Source: Tetranychus cinnabarinus (Eukaryota > Arthropoda > Arachnida > Trombidiformes > Tetranychidae). From it: DNA of 64,000 bases. Positions within the stretch are counted from its first letter, which is position 1. Every line of letters begins with the position of its first letter. A program made the translations under genes and the position numbers. Location: contig WHVY01000003.1 in NCBI GenBank assembly GCA_022266195.1, positions 1,178,001 to 1,242,000 on the forward strand, in the 5' to 3' direction. Shown here in pieces: positions 47,493 to 59,789 of this stretch. Under the pieces are notes generated by a model. It ran no database searches, was not told the origin of the DNA, and saw only the letters and a program-made list of their open reading frames with translations.

Positions 47493-50400
47493 TTTAATGG
47501 CTATTCCTTTGGATGGATGGATTTACAGAAATACCAATGTTATGGATTTGGTTGCGAATATTGGAAACTGCATTAACAATAGAAAACAATAGATTGGTGA
47601 TGTTTTTAAGTTTAAATCACTTGTGACTCAAATTTGATGTTGGCTACTCAATGATCTAAGAAAAACTGATCAACTGATTTGAATATTTCAAATTGAAAAC
47701 GAATCGAACATGAGAAACCAATTCCAATATTGAAACGGCTTATTAAATTCAAGATGAAGAGAAAAATCAATTCAGTTCCTCGTCCATTCTCAATTTAATT
47801 GGAGTTATAAACAATTAAATGTCCCTTCGCGACTCAACCCATTTCACCCTAACCATTTCTAACGCCAGGAAGTGAAAAGTCATTTCATTGATTATAATCC
47901 AATTGAATCAATTCATTGATAGTAATTGGAAGAGTTGTGATGACTTTTTGAATATTATTTATTGATTAGTTTGGTAATCTTCATCAGTTATTACCTTTTA
48001 ATCAAATCATGATTAGTGCTATTTACTTATTAAAGATATATGTTGAGATAGAAACCTTTTATTGATTAATTATGATTCAACAGTAAAAGTCAAACATAAT
48101 CTTCCATTTTAATTGTGAGTTAATAATAACCACTTCCAGGTACCAAACTCACTGATTGGGCAATCACACGCTTTAATAATAATATCATTTTTGATTTCAC
48201 TCTTAATCATCTCAATTCATCCTTACCTTAAGCTCCAGTTCATTTATCAAATTGATTGGACGGTTGATTAAATTTTTCATGTGGAGTCATGATATTTAGA
48301 TTATTAGCTACATTACAATTAAAAAAATTGAAATTCACCATAACATGTATTCACTAGAATCAAATCTGCCAATATCAAAATACCAAAAGTCCATTCAACG
48401 GCCATTTTAAAGCTCTTATATTTTCCTCATTTGCTGATGAATATTTTTGTTAGACGAATCAATAAGTTTACCTGAAGTAATCATATTTCAAATAATCATG
48501 ATTGGGGTTAGTCTAGGTAACCAGAATGTCAAATCATTTATGTCAAGATCCTCTAAAAGTCTCCACATTTCTTCAATCCAAGCCAATAATGGTAAATAAT
48601 AAAGGTGTTTAATTAATCGATGAACCAAAGTAACTTGTAACGTATCTTAAAAGGGTAGACCAAAGATAGCTAGGAATGTTCATTGACACCAAGGATATTT
48701 AACTGTTATTAGAATTGATTTAATATATAAAAATTAATCGATGGCCAGAATTGAAGGATAAATGGTTCAGCTATTGACTTATTAATGCACAGTAACAGAG
48801 TGAATCAAGGTGTTGCTAGATAGAAAGTATTACATTGCAAAGAAAAATATTGCTGACCAATTATTTTGAACCACAATTTTGGTCACCTAAGCCAAGGATG
48901 TTGTCCAAATTATAAAATTAGATCATTTAGTAATCCAGTTTAAATTTGCTAATATTAATTATAAATACTTGTGCACTTAGCTTTACCTTTGCTATTCACA
49001 GAATATCTGAATAAGAATCTCTTTGAGATTTTATTGCTCACTGGTTCTTTTTTAATATTTCAGTCTCTTTTTATCCTTTCCTTTCTCTCTCTCTCTCTAT
49101 CTGAATCATTTTTTTCATGGTGGTTTGGTTGCTAATCAAAGCACGCAATTAACTAACGTGACATATCTATGGTTGGCTATGGTTGCAACATTTTCCCATC
49201 TTGATAATAAACGACCGTTATTATGGTGAAACTTGCTCTCACTGAATGGCCAAATGATTGATATTCAACCAGCCATGTTAACTGTTTTTGTTTCAAATCT
49301 AAATAATCTCTGTTTCATTATTATCAGTTATTTATGGAAATGAAATTGAATTCAGAATGTCCCACCAAACCTTTTCTAGATTACCCTTTTGATTTTGCTG
49401 TTTTGATGCAATCTCTTCCTCTTTACCTTGTCAGTTATGTATACAACTTGAGTGACTATCACAGCTGTTATCTAAACTTTGATTAATTTGACGGTTACCT
49501 GATGAAATGATCAGTAATCAGTGGTTCAGATTCAGAAGCTAAAACAATATACTAATGAAATAATATTGGCAAACAATCAGAAATGATTTCCATCAATGCG
49601 AGTTGTTTGCATTAGTATATTAATTTTTAAACTTACCAATTATCCTAATGCTGGTTGTAAGGTTTTGTTTGATTAAGCAAATTGAAAAATGGCAATCAAA
49701 AAACTGCTCCAATCAATAATCAATAATATTGTGAATTTCAAATGTTACATGAGACTCATCATAACTTATCTGATAAAACTGACTCTTCAACAAATCTTGA
49801 GCTGTTAGCTTGATTATATTGAAAGCCAAGCTACGGTGGAAGTCATTCTGAAAAATCAATTTAATTTGCTAACAATTGCAATGGAAAAGTAAATGTCTGA
49901 ACAATAAATTTTGATTATTCACATAAATGTGAAACAAATAAAGGTTGCATTTTATTTCATTATTAACGTTGATAACTGTAAAAATATAATACTAGCCGTT
50001 GATAACCTTAATTATTTTATTTTATTACAATCTTTATCCAGGTTACAAGACATCTTGTATTTAGATTTCAATTCATGGTTAAATTTTACTGTTATTACTG
50101 TAAGATTAATATTTCAACCCTTTTCAAATTTTAGACAAATATCGAGCTATTAATTAGCATTATTTTAGCAAGAAATGCTTCTAATTGATTCCATCAGAAA
50201 AACATTAAATTTTAATGTTTTTGCAACTCATTACCGAGTAAAATTTTTTCAAAATTCATCATTAATTCTTTGAAATTTATCTCTTATCTTTGATTATTGA
50301 CTTTTTACGGATGTAGGGATGTGTGCAGTAAATTATTAAATCTAAATTGTTAAAATTAAAATAGTCTTTGGTGTTAATTTTGTTTCTTTATTAGTTTATT

Positions 50401-50648
50401 AGAAGGCTTCCATTGATTAACAATGGAAAAGTAAAATAAAATCGTATATATGAATTTCAAAGATGGCGCTCTGTGACAACAAATGTTATTCAGGAATGGT
50501 TTTTTTTCTATGATGGTAAGTTGATTGTTTTTGATGTTACTTTTAAATGTTTTCACTCATTAATTACGACGTTTACAATTAATTTTGCCACTAGTGTTGA
50601 TTTTTATTCACCCAAAGTGTTTAAAGATCAATATATCAGTTGTTAACA
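47493..50648. other. Gene-poor interval, 3.1 kb
   Basis: AT-rich sequence between divergent genes, with a (tc)n microsatellite near 49085-49100. No gene is seen. The RBBP5 promoter lies at the right end. Confidence 0.5.
50460..50470 (+). promoter_or_regulatory. AAGATGGCGCT motif upstream of RBBP5
   Basis: The 11-mer aagatggcgct lies 179 bp before the RBBP5 start codon. The same 11-mer occurs 153 bp before the gene at 57557. It resembles the AAGATGGCG core bound by YY1/Pleiohomeotic proteins in animal promoters. Binding here is an inference. Confidence 0.5.
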
Positions 50649-53105
50649 ATGAACTTTGAGCTCCTCCACCAATTTGGACAAAGCTATCCGGAGGAGTTTG
50701 ATGGCCAACTTGACAGTGGATCAATCGCAACAACCTGTGGTTTCAATCGCCGAGGTACTCTTCTTGCTGTTGGTTGTAATGATGGCAGAATCGTAATCTG
50801 GGATTTTCTTACTCGTGGTATTTGTAAAATAATCACTGCTCACGTCCACCCAGTCTCAAGTTTATCCTGGTCTCGAAGTGGAAGATATCTAGTCTCATCT
50901 TCCAATGACAATAATGTTAGTATATGGGATGTTGCAACTGGAGAAAATGTTTATCGGTGGAGATTTTCTTGTCCAATTTTGAAAGTTCAATTCAATCCAC
51001 GAAACGATCGTATGATTCTCGCATGTCCCAACCGTCATCAAGCTGTTCTATTGTTCCGTCCTGTAGATACAAATCCTCCCGAAAAAACTCATGTAATCCT
51101 TCCTATGGATGAAGATTCTGATCTCAATATCATTGCATCTTTTGACCGCCGTGGTCAATACATTTACTGTGGTAACGCAAAAGGCAAAATGTTCGTAATA
51201 AAAGTGGAAGATGGGGGAAACAAATTGGATATTGTGGCATCTTTTCGAGTTGCAAGTTCAAATATTGTTGTTAAACAGATCGAGTTCGCGCCTAAGCGAA
51301 AGGACACTTTTTTAGTTAATGCATCTGATAGAGTAATACGTGTTTATGAAACACATGAAGTACTCAATTGTGGTCTTAACGGAGAACCTGAGCCTATCCA
51401 GAGGATACAGGATCAAGTTAATAAGACAACTTGGAAGAAATGTTGCTTCTCAGGTGGAGTAGATGCGGATTACATATGTGCTGGATCAGCTAGACAACAT
51501 ACATTATGTATTTATGACCGAGCAAGCGGAGGAGGATTGGTGAAAATTTTGCAAGGCACCAAGGGTGAGACTTTAATTGATGTGGTGGTGAGTTTGATTT
51601 CTATGTAAATTTACTCTTTTCCACATCTGGTGGGTTAATGTAATTCGAACTGAGATTTCATCACTTTATTTATTATTTATCTTCTGATAGTATACCAAAT
51701 GTAGCCAATGAAATTGACTAGTATGAGAAAAGTTTCATTCATTTCCTTTCTTTACTCATTTTATATTGTATGGCTTTTTATTCTGAGTTGAACTCGAGAA
51801 TCAGTCTCTGAATTGAGTTGTATTTTCACTTTATATTCTATTATTTGTCTTTTTCTGTCTGTTAACCTATGCTAACTCTGCTAACTCTCTCTAGACTGAT
51901 CGATAAGTCTGCTGATCTAATTCAAGTCTAATTTTGCTTTTTTCTCTTTTGTTTTCATGTTTCTTTTCTGCAGTGGCATCCACTTAGATCAATCATTGCC
52001 AGTATATCAAGCGGAGTTGTTTCGGTATGGGCACAAGCACAAATAGAAAACTGGTCAGCTTTTGCCCCTGACTTCAAAGAGTTGGATGAAAATGTTGAAT
52101 ATGAAGAAAGAGAATCTGAGTTTGATGTTCAAGATGATGATCGTTCTCCTGCTCGCAATATACAAGACAACGATGACGAAGATGAAGAAGTGGACGTGCT
52201 TGGAGTTCAGCCATCAACACATCTTCTCAGCAGGTTACTACTCTTGCTCTTCTTGAATGAAAATGATTTTCAGAAAATTTCTTTTATGCCTAACTTGAGG
52301 TTATAATAAGAATGCCCTTTATGGTCTTTCTTCTCCCTCTACTTTGAAATAATTTTCTTTTTCATTTACTCTTTTTGCAGTGATGAGGATGAATCTGCAG
52401 AACAGGATGGACTTTATTTTCTCCCTATTTCTCTTGAATTTGATGAAGTTGAAAATGTAGATTCAGCATTCAATCATTTTGGAAAAGATGCTTCAGAGTC
52501 GCCCATACCAACTAAATCACCACGTAAAGCAAAAGTTGTTGATATTGATTTAAAAGACAATTCTAAAGACGGTAATGGTTCTCACTTAAATATATAAATA
52601 TATTTATGCTTATCATCTTTCTGTTCCTCTACTTCATATAATTACCCTCGTCCCTTAACTGCCATGCTTTCTGTCTGTTTATCATCTAATTTCTTTGTAA
52701 ATGTTTTTCAACTTTTCTTGGCTCATCTCCTATGTTTACATCTGATGTTCTTCACCTTCCTCTCTAATCATCTTCGTCTCTATTTTCTTTCTCATCTCTC
52801 TTCAGCCTCTTCAGCTTATTTTCATTTTTACCATCTTGTCTTGTCCTAAGCCTTATCTTGAACTTGAACTTAGACTTCAATTTCTCATTTGCTCTTTTCC
52901 ATTTTTCTTTTACTCTTGTTATTTAGGTGGCTCCAAGCCTGGAAATAGATCCATTGGTGGCGAAGGAAGACTCAAGAATAGAAACTCTCGGCTCTCGAGT
53001 AAACGTAATATTTCTTCAGTTGCTGAAGGGGGATGCAGTAATCAAAGTAATGTTAAGAAGCGGAAAAAGTTGAATCATTATGACCCAAACTATGAAGACG
53101 ACTGA
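50649..53105 (+). CDS. RBBP5: Retinoblastoma-binding protein 5, COMPASS/MLL core subunit
   Basis: Four exons (50649-51587, 51974-52233, 52381-52571, 52927-53105) encode 522 residues. RBBP5 joins WDR5, ASH2L and DPY30 in the histone H3 lysine-4 methyltransferase core. The N-terminal WD40 propeller (1 to about 330) includes GTLLAVGCNDGRIVIWDFLT and AGSARQHTL. The hinge carries the activation and ASH2L-binding segment NVEYEERESEFDVQDDD (353-369) and the WDR5-binding EEVDV (384-388). The acidic middle and basic Ser/Lys-rich tail (KKRKKLNHYDPNYEDD) differ from vertebrates. The start at 50649 was chosen because MNFELLHQFGQSYPEE matches the family start. Confidence 0.97.
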
Positions 53106-54903
53106 GGCTTTATTTTGTTTTCTTTGTCGCTTTTCCTCTCCTTCCATCCTCTCCATATTCCCTCTTTCTACTTTACAATTTGCATCTTTAAATCTCTGTC
53201 GCTCTTTAGTTTAATCATAAAGATAGAGACACAAATACAAAAACATCACTATTGTACATCAAAGAGAGACTCACTGATACATTATAACATTGCCAATATA
53301 TACATATATTTATAAATAAATAATTTTTTCAAATAAAACAAAGAAAAATTGTTTTCAAAACCAAAAAATGGCTTGAGTTGTCATGAAAAACCATTCATCA
53401 TAATTGTAAAGGGTGTAACGGATAAAAAATTACTTTTATCTCAAAAATGTTATCTAAGAAGATGAAGATGACACTGATAAAAACGTGTTTTGACCTTAGG
53501 GAATAATTTTCGACGTTTCTTTTCTCTTTCTTCGGATTTTTATCAGTGTCATCTTCGTCTTCCTAGATATCATTTTTGAGATAAAAGTAATTTTTTATCC
53601 GTTACACCCTTTAGATGCAAAAGGTTACAAAATAGCGACACATGAAGAGTCACAAAAAAACCAGTTGATCTAACCGTAACAGACTATCATTAACTGAATC
53701 AAATTTGAATTTTGCTAGCAAACATGATGTAAATCAATTAACCTCTTATTGATATGCACCTTAAATAGTATAGTTTCTTACATTATTCATTTCTCTCACG
53801 GAAAATATCTTAAAGAAAGGAGTCTGAAGACAAAAAAAGGAGCAGAAGACAGAACGTCAAGGCCTATTGCAGCCAGTCATCCAAAGGAGAGAAAGACTGG
53901 CAGGACTTGAAAAAGAAAAGAAGAAAAAAGGCAAAAAGAGATGTTTAAGCGTATGTTGATTGTTGAAGTTGTTGTAATTCCAATCAGATAGATGTATTTA
54001 TAATCATAATGAAAAAGGCGTCTATGATTGGTTTGATCAATTAAGAAAATTGTGAAAATGGCGGGATGAAGAAAAGACTAGAACAAAGAAATGAAGCAGA
54101 ATGGGAAAACGGTTAAGGATGTATAAAAATAAAAGACATTTTAATTGATTGTTTCAATGATTGGGCATATTATTAATTGAATTAGATGATTCTTTGAAAG
54201 AGAGGTCAGAATTAATGATATTTTGAAAGGGACCCTTATAGGAACAATTGTTAATTCAAATTGTATCAAGATTAATTAGAAGAGGAAATTAAAGGAAAAA
54301 ACAATCATGATAATCATTTTCATTAAGATCCTAACTGTCAAATAGTCCGTTGACAAGATAAGTGTTCATTTGAATGATAAATTTGAAAAAGCAACTAGGA
54401 AAGGAAACTCATGATTATTTTTGTTATTAGATTAAAAGTAATTAATATTCAGTAGTGAATTTAAATGTGGTAATTTTATTCACTATGTCCAGTCATTCTA
54501 ATTCAACCTCATGGACTTAATTTAATTCATATCAAGATTGCGCAGACAACTAATCGATTAAATAAAGGTGGGTCTCGTTTTTTGCGTATTTTTTTTATTT
54601 GTCAGCAGAGGCTGAAAAACCAGACACTCATGAGACTCACTCAATAAAAAAGGAAAATTCAAGAGGTTTCAATCTAAGTTTACAATTTATTTAGTAATTT
54701 AATCCCCTTATTTGGAGAATACAAATCATTTCATTTAAAACCAAATGGCCCACGCTGAAGGTGTCTTCAATGTCTTTTTATACTGTATATGTATGTGCTG
54801 AGGGATGGCTTTTAATAACAATGGTGTTAAGTTTTTGTTTCTGCTTTTATGTTATTGGATGAATTGGTGAATTTTTTTTTGTTTTTGACGATGAATTTTT
54901 CAA
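53106..54903. other. Convergent intergenic region
   Basis: This holds RBBP5 and alpha-tubulin 3' flanks. It contains a pyrimidine-rich start, a 207-bp inverted-repeat element and AT-rich sequence. No gene is seen. Confidence 0.5.
53407..53613. mobile_element. MITE-like inverted-repeat element, 207 bp
   Basis: Both ends carry taaagggtgtaacggat and its complement; the stem continues through ttacttttatctcaaaaat and reaches about 85 bp per arm, leaving a loop near 53495-53525. Ends in TA suggest a TA target as in Tc1/mariner-derived MITEs, but that is inference from this single copy. Confidence 0.8.
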
Positions 54904-56355
54904 TTAGTATTCGTCGCCACCCTCATCGTCACCGGCTTCGTTAGAGTCGAGGCCCACTTCTTCGTAATCTTTTTCAAGAGCGGCAAGATCTTCTCGAGCT
55001 TCAGAGAATTCTCCTTCCTCCATACCTTCACCGACGTACCAGTGAACGAAAGCTCTCTTTGCGTACATCAAGTCAAACTTGTGATCAAGTCGAGCCCAAG
55101 CTTCAGCAATAGCTGTGGTATTGGAAAGCATACATACTGCTCGTTGAACTTTGGCTAAATCTCCTCCAGGAACAACAGTTGGAGGTTGATAGTTTATTCC
55201 AACCTGAAAGAATAAAGAAAAAGATTAGATGAAATAAAATTAAGGCTAGTCTAACTTATAAAAATGAAAAGCAAGCTTAGAATTATGAATCAGACCCACC
55301 TTAAAACCTGTTGGGCACCAGTCAACGAATTGGATACTCCTCTTTGTCTTAATAGCAGCAATGGCAGCATTAACATCTTTAGGAACAACATCTCCTCGGT
55401 AGAGAAGACAACAAGCCATATATTTTCCATGTCGAGGGTCACATTTAACCATTTGATTAGCTGGTTCGAAGCAAGCATTTGTTATTTCAGAAACAGTTAA
55501 CTGCTCATGGTAAGCTTTTTCAGCAGAGATAACAGGAGCATAAGTAACTAAGGGGAAATGAATACGAGGGTAGGGGACAAGATTAGTCTGAAATTCAGTC
55601 AGATCAACATTCAATGCGCCATCGAATCGGAGGGATGCTGTGATTGATGAAACAATTTGGCCAATAAGGCGGTTGAGATTAGTATAAGTTGGCCGCTCAA
55701 TATCAAGATTTCGCCGGCAGATATCATAGATAGCCTCGTTATCTACCATGAAAGCACAATCAGAGTGCTCAAGAGTTGTGTGAGTAGTTAAAATGCTATT
55801 ATAAGGTTCAACGACAGCAGTAGACACTTGGGGGGCGGGGTAAATAGCGAATTCCAATTTAGATTTTTTCCCATAATCAACGGATAAACGTTCCATAAGA
55901 AGTGAAGTAAAACCAGATCCAGTTCCACCTCCAAAACTATGGAAAATCAAGAAACCTTGAAGACCGGTACATTGATCTGAAAGTTTCCTGATACGGTCAA
56001 GAACCAAGTCGACAATTTCTTTGCCAATTGTATAGTGGCCACGAGCATAGTTATTGGCAGCATCTTCTTTACCAGTAATCAATTGTTCCGGATGGAATAA
56101 TTGCCGGTAGGTACCAGTTCTAACCTCATCAACTACAGTTGGTTCTAAGTCCACGTATACAGCCCGGGGTACATGTTTACCAGAGCCAGTCTCAGAGAAG
56201 AAGGTGTTAAACGAATCATCACCACCTCCAATGGTCTTATCACTAGGCATTTGACCATCAGGTTGAATACCGTGTTCGAGACAGTATAATTCCCAGCAAG
56301 CATTGCCCATTTGGACACCAGCTTGACCAACATGGATTGAGATACATTCACGCAT
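54904..56355 (-). CDS. TUBA: Alpha-tubulin
   Basis: Two exons on the minus strand (56355-55300, 55203-54904) give 451 residues, the usual length. It polymerises with beta-tubulin into microtubules. Features are the autoregulatory MREC start, Lys40 in SDKTIGGGD (acetylation site), GGGTGSG (142-148) for nucleotide binding, and an acidic tail ending in EY (the detyrosination site). The intron falls after Lys352, in phase. It is transcribed away from the gene at 57557, about 1.2 kb apart. Confidence 0.98.
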
Positions 56356-57556
56356 TTTGATAGTTAAGGAATTAAGATAACTTTCTCAAAAATTAACTAG
56401 AAGTAATAAAAAAAGAGAGAAAAAACGTTGGCAGAAAGAGAGAAAGAGAAAAAAAAGACGTTAGAAAATTTCAAGTGAAAACGTTAACTATTAAAGTTAA
56501 TAACGAGAGAACAAAAAAATCAACGTGAAGTTAAAAGGTTAAAGGCAAATGGGCGAAATTAACGTTGATGACAACAGATCACAATGAATAAAAGAAATAA
56601 ATTACCGGTTAAATAACAAAGTTAAAAGAGGAGAGATAAAAATAATATAAGAAGACACCAAGACAGACACAGGTAAAATAAAAATTTGCAGTAAGCGATT
56701 GAATAACTAACTAGCAAAAAATGGATGACATATAGGGTGTGGTTGAAAGCAAAGAAAATGGAAGCGAACCCTTCTTTTTTTATATAAGATAGACAGAGAG
56801 AAAGAAAGAGAAGATAAATTGAATGAGAATAATGAAGATGAAGATGAGAGGGAGAGCGACGACTGAGAGAGATAAAGAGAAAGAGCAAAGCCCAAAGTAT
56901 CAAAGACACAGACACAAAACAACACCTCACTTATAGTGTAAGACAGATTATAATATTAACGGACTTACTCGAAACCAGAGGAATCCTTTATATACTCAAA
57001 CCCTGTAACCAATCAGAAATGACTAACAACCAACCAATAAGAATAGTTGCTTATAAAGTAACCATAGAAACATTAATAAACATAATAGTTTCCCCCTTTG
57101 GATGATAAGGAAGATAAGCTGAAGGGATAAAAAATTAATTTGCCCCAAAGAAGAGAAAGACCTCGCCCTTTCTCTTTCTATTTTTCCTCTTCTCTTTCTT
57201 TCCTCTCTTTTTCTCTCTCATCCGGTTTTCTCTTTCTTTCTCTCTTTCTTTTTCATCCAAATGGTAAAGTCTGGTTAGCAAAAGAAGCGGCTTTTTACTC
57301 CATCTTGTGCCGGCAAAAGAGATTAGTTTAAGCTGTTTTTGATTTTTTTTCAGTTTTTTATTTCATAACACTTGCTGTATCAACTGCTGGTGTAAGATGG
57401 CGCTGAAAATATCCGATACTTTACTTTAACCTTTATTACCTTTTTTCATAAACATCTTTTTTTCTGGTTTAATAATTTTTTGGTACATGCTTAATTTTTC
57501 TATTGCTTCTATTCTGATTGTTGTACCATAACTGTATTTGGAACAGTTTAACCATA
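56356..57556. other. Shared intergenic region of divergent genes
   Basis: Purine-rich tracts on the plus strand (56800-56890) and a pyrimidine-rich tract (57165-57260) lie between alpha-tubulin and the gene at 57557. An AAGATGGCGCT motif is at 57394-57404, and a CCATCTTGTG tract (reverse-strand AAGATGG) is near 57300. No gene is seen. Confidence 0.5.
57394..57404 (+). promoter_or_regulatory. AAGATGGCGCT motif upstream of the gene at 57557
   Basis: This is the same 11-mer as upstream of RBBP5, 153 bp before the start codon. It is a possible YY1-type site or initiator. Confidence 0.5.
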
Positions 57557-59789
57557 ATGCCTGTTTTACTAAAAGAATTGTGTGACTCTGTCATCAATTC
57601 TCTTGAATCTCCGTCAGACGAGTTTCAAGACAATATTAGGGAAGTTTTTTGGTGAGTAATGAGTTTTAATATTGTTATTTTCCGCCTGTTATCTTTTTCT
57701 GTTTTTCTTGTACCTTTTCTGTTTTCCTGTTTATTTAACGTGCACGTTTCACTGCTCGTTTCCTGTTTTCATCTGTCTTAACACTTTTAATTCAAATTTT
57801 TTGCTCAACGAATTGCGTTCTGAGCAATAAATTTACGATAACCATGGTTACTGTCTTTATACCGGTTCTTTTTTTGTTTTTGTGCAAATTTCAATCTTTA
57901 TGGTTCTTTATGGTTCTTTTAGCTAATTTACTCTTTCTCTTTTTTTGTCAACTTTTGACTTTTCTTTTAGTAAGATGGACGAAATTTATAAGATGGTTAA
58001 AGATGATCCTAAGCGAGTTGAAAAATATTGTGAGGAATGTCGTCATATACTTGTCGTTCTTCGTCTTTTCCCGCTCGAGTTTAAACTTGCCATGGATACA
58101 TTGTACAAAAAAACGTTGTGTGGATTTCTCAGTATATACCTCGATTTCAAGATGATTCTTTATAAAACTGTAAAAAATCAACAGGAACATTTCGACAATA
58201 CAATCAGAGAAATTTTTCTCCTGCTGGGTGACGAAGAAAGGACATGCATCTGGAATGTTGTCGTAACATCGCATATTATAAATGAAGTTGACATTTTAAA
58301 GATACTCGCCGAGCGCTTTATTGAGGAGACTAAGAAAGATAAATTTAACAATGATGAATATATTCGAATGATCTGGGTGTTGCATGTGTTCTTCTCGCAA
58401 TGTAAAAAGGCTGGTATAAAAGATGGTGTTGCTAAAGTATTAGAAATAGCATTAAGGCTTAAATATCCTCCTGGGTTGTGCAAATGGATGTGTCATCATT
58501 ATCCTGGATTTGGTTGGAAAGGATTATCCGATGAGAGTGTTCATGAAACTTTGGTCTCAGAAAAACAACCCAAATCTTTTTTCAAAGCAGTTTATCATGC
58601 TATTGCCAAAGATGATACCCTTAAATTCCAATTAGAGGAAATCACTCGAAATGGTGCTCAAGGAGAAGACTCATCATCACAGAGCTCAGAATCAGTTAGT
58701 AAAAAGATTCAAAATTTAACTCAAGCGAAAGAATCTGACACTTCGAAGAAATCACGGGTAGATGTAGTCAAGGCTGATAAAAGCGGAAAAAAGGACGACA
58801 AAAAGAAAGTTGTGGAAGAAGAACCTCCTAAAGATAAAGAATCTGGGGATTTAGGCTCGGCAAACAAAAAAGACCTTAAAACTGCTTCGAGTAAAGATAA
58901 GAAACAGGATTCTGATGCTAAGTCAACGAAAACTCTTGGACCCGGTAGGACCAAACCCACTAGTGCAACTTCGTTCTTAGATGATGATTGTGATGAAGAT
59001 GTCGATGATGAAGATACTTTAGATGCTAATATTGCCGATGATCGAAGCAATGAAAATGATAAAAATATGAATGATAAATCTAATATTCAAACCGATGATG
59101 AATCAGTTAAAGCTAAGAAAGTTAAAAGTACAAAAAAGAAAGGAAAATTGGTCGAAGATTCAAGTGACGAAGAGTCTGAAAGTAGCAGTCTCCCAGAAAA
59201 GAAATCGCTTCGTTCAAAACAAACTAGAAACAAAGGTCCAAAAGCTACCAGTGATTCTGAAACTGATATCAATGAAGAATTGCCTGAAAAGCCGGTCACA
59301 AAGTCCGTCAAAAGAAAATCCGGAGATGATTCAGACAGTGATCAGACGATCAATGGTGATGAATCTGCAGTTGAAACAAAAATCGATGAACGTGGTGATC
59401 ATGATGAAGATACCAATGATAGTACGATTTCATCCGGACGAAAAATCTCACTCAAGAATAAACCTCGAACAAAGAAGGTAGTAAAGAAAATCAGAATCGA
59501 TAACTCTCCAGAAACGACAATCGAACCGTGTGCAGAGGATATTGAAACCATTTCCGACGACCAAAAACTCATTGACGAATACATGAAAGGTCCATTCGCT
59601 TGGGTTTTTGAGAAATTTGAAGAAGATAAAGTATATAAAGGCGAACCTTACATATACTTGGAAAACATTTCCCAGATTGTTCCCAAATATGAGCAGGAAG
59701 CAACCTTAGCCGATATTTTGCACACCAATAACCAAAGAGCTAAGCAGAAAAAAGTGGTTAAAAAGAAGACTAGAAAAGGTTACCGTTAA
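57557..59789 (+). CDS. Unrecognised helical protein with a long acidic/basic disordered tail
   Basis: Two exons (57557-57651, 57971-59789) join in phase to 637 residues. I do not recognise a domain. Residues 1-255 look folded and helical (DEIYKMVKDDPKRVEKYC, CKWMCHHYPGFGWKGLS). Residues about 256-555 are Ser/Asp/Glu/Lys-rich and probably disordered (SSDEESESS, DDDCDEDVDDED). The last roughly 80 residues are conserved-looking (LIDEYMKGPFAWVFEKFEED, then ATLADIL) and end in a basic KKVVKKKTRKGYR. The composition suggests a nuclear or nucleolar protein. The first exon was chosen because it supplies an ATG and a GT donor in the right phase; the downstream ATG at 57975 is also possible. Confidence 0.82.

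Noticed and set aside
49080..49105. CRISPR-like or satellite array
   Set aside because: It is a short (tc)n microsatellite; no spacer-repeat pattern exists anywhere in the window.
54904..56355. Beta-tubulin
   Set aside because: The MREC start, Lys40 loop and acidic tail ending in EY identify alpha-tubulin.
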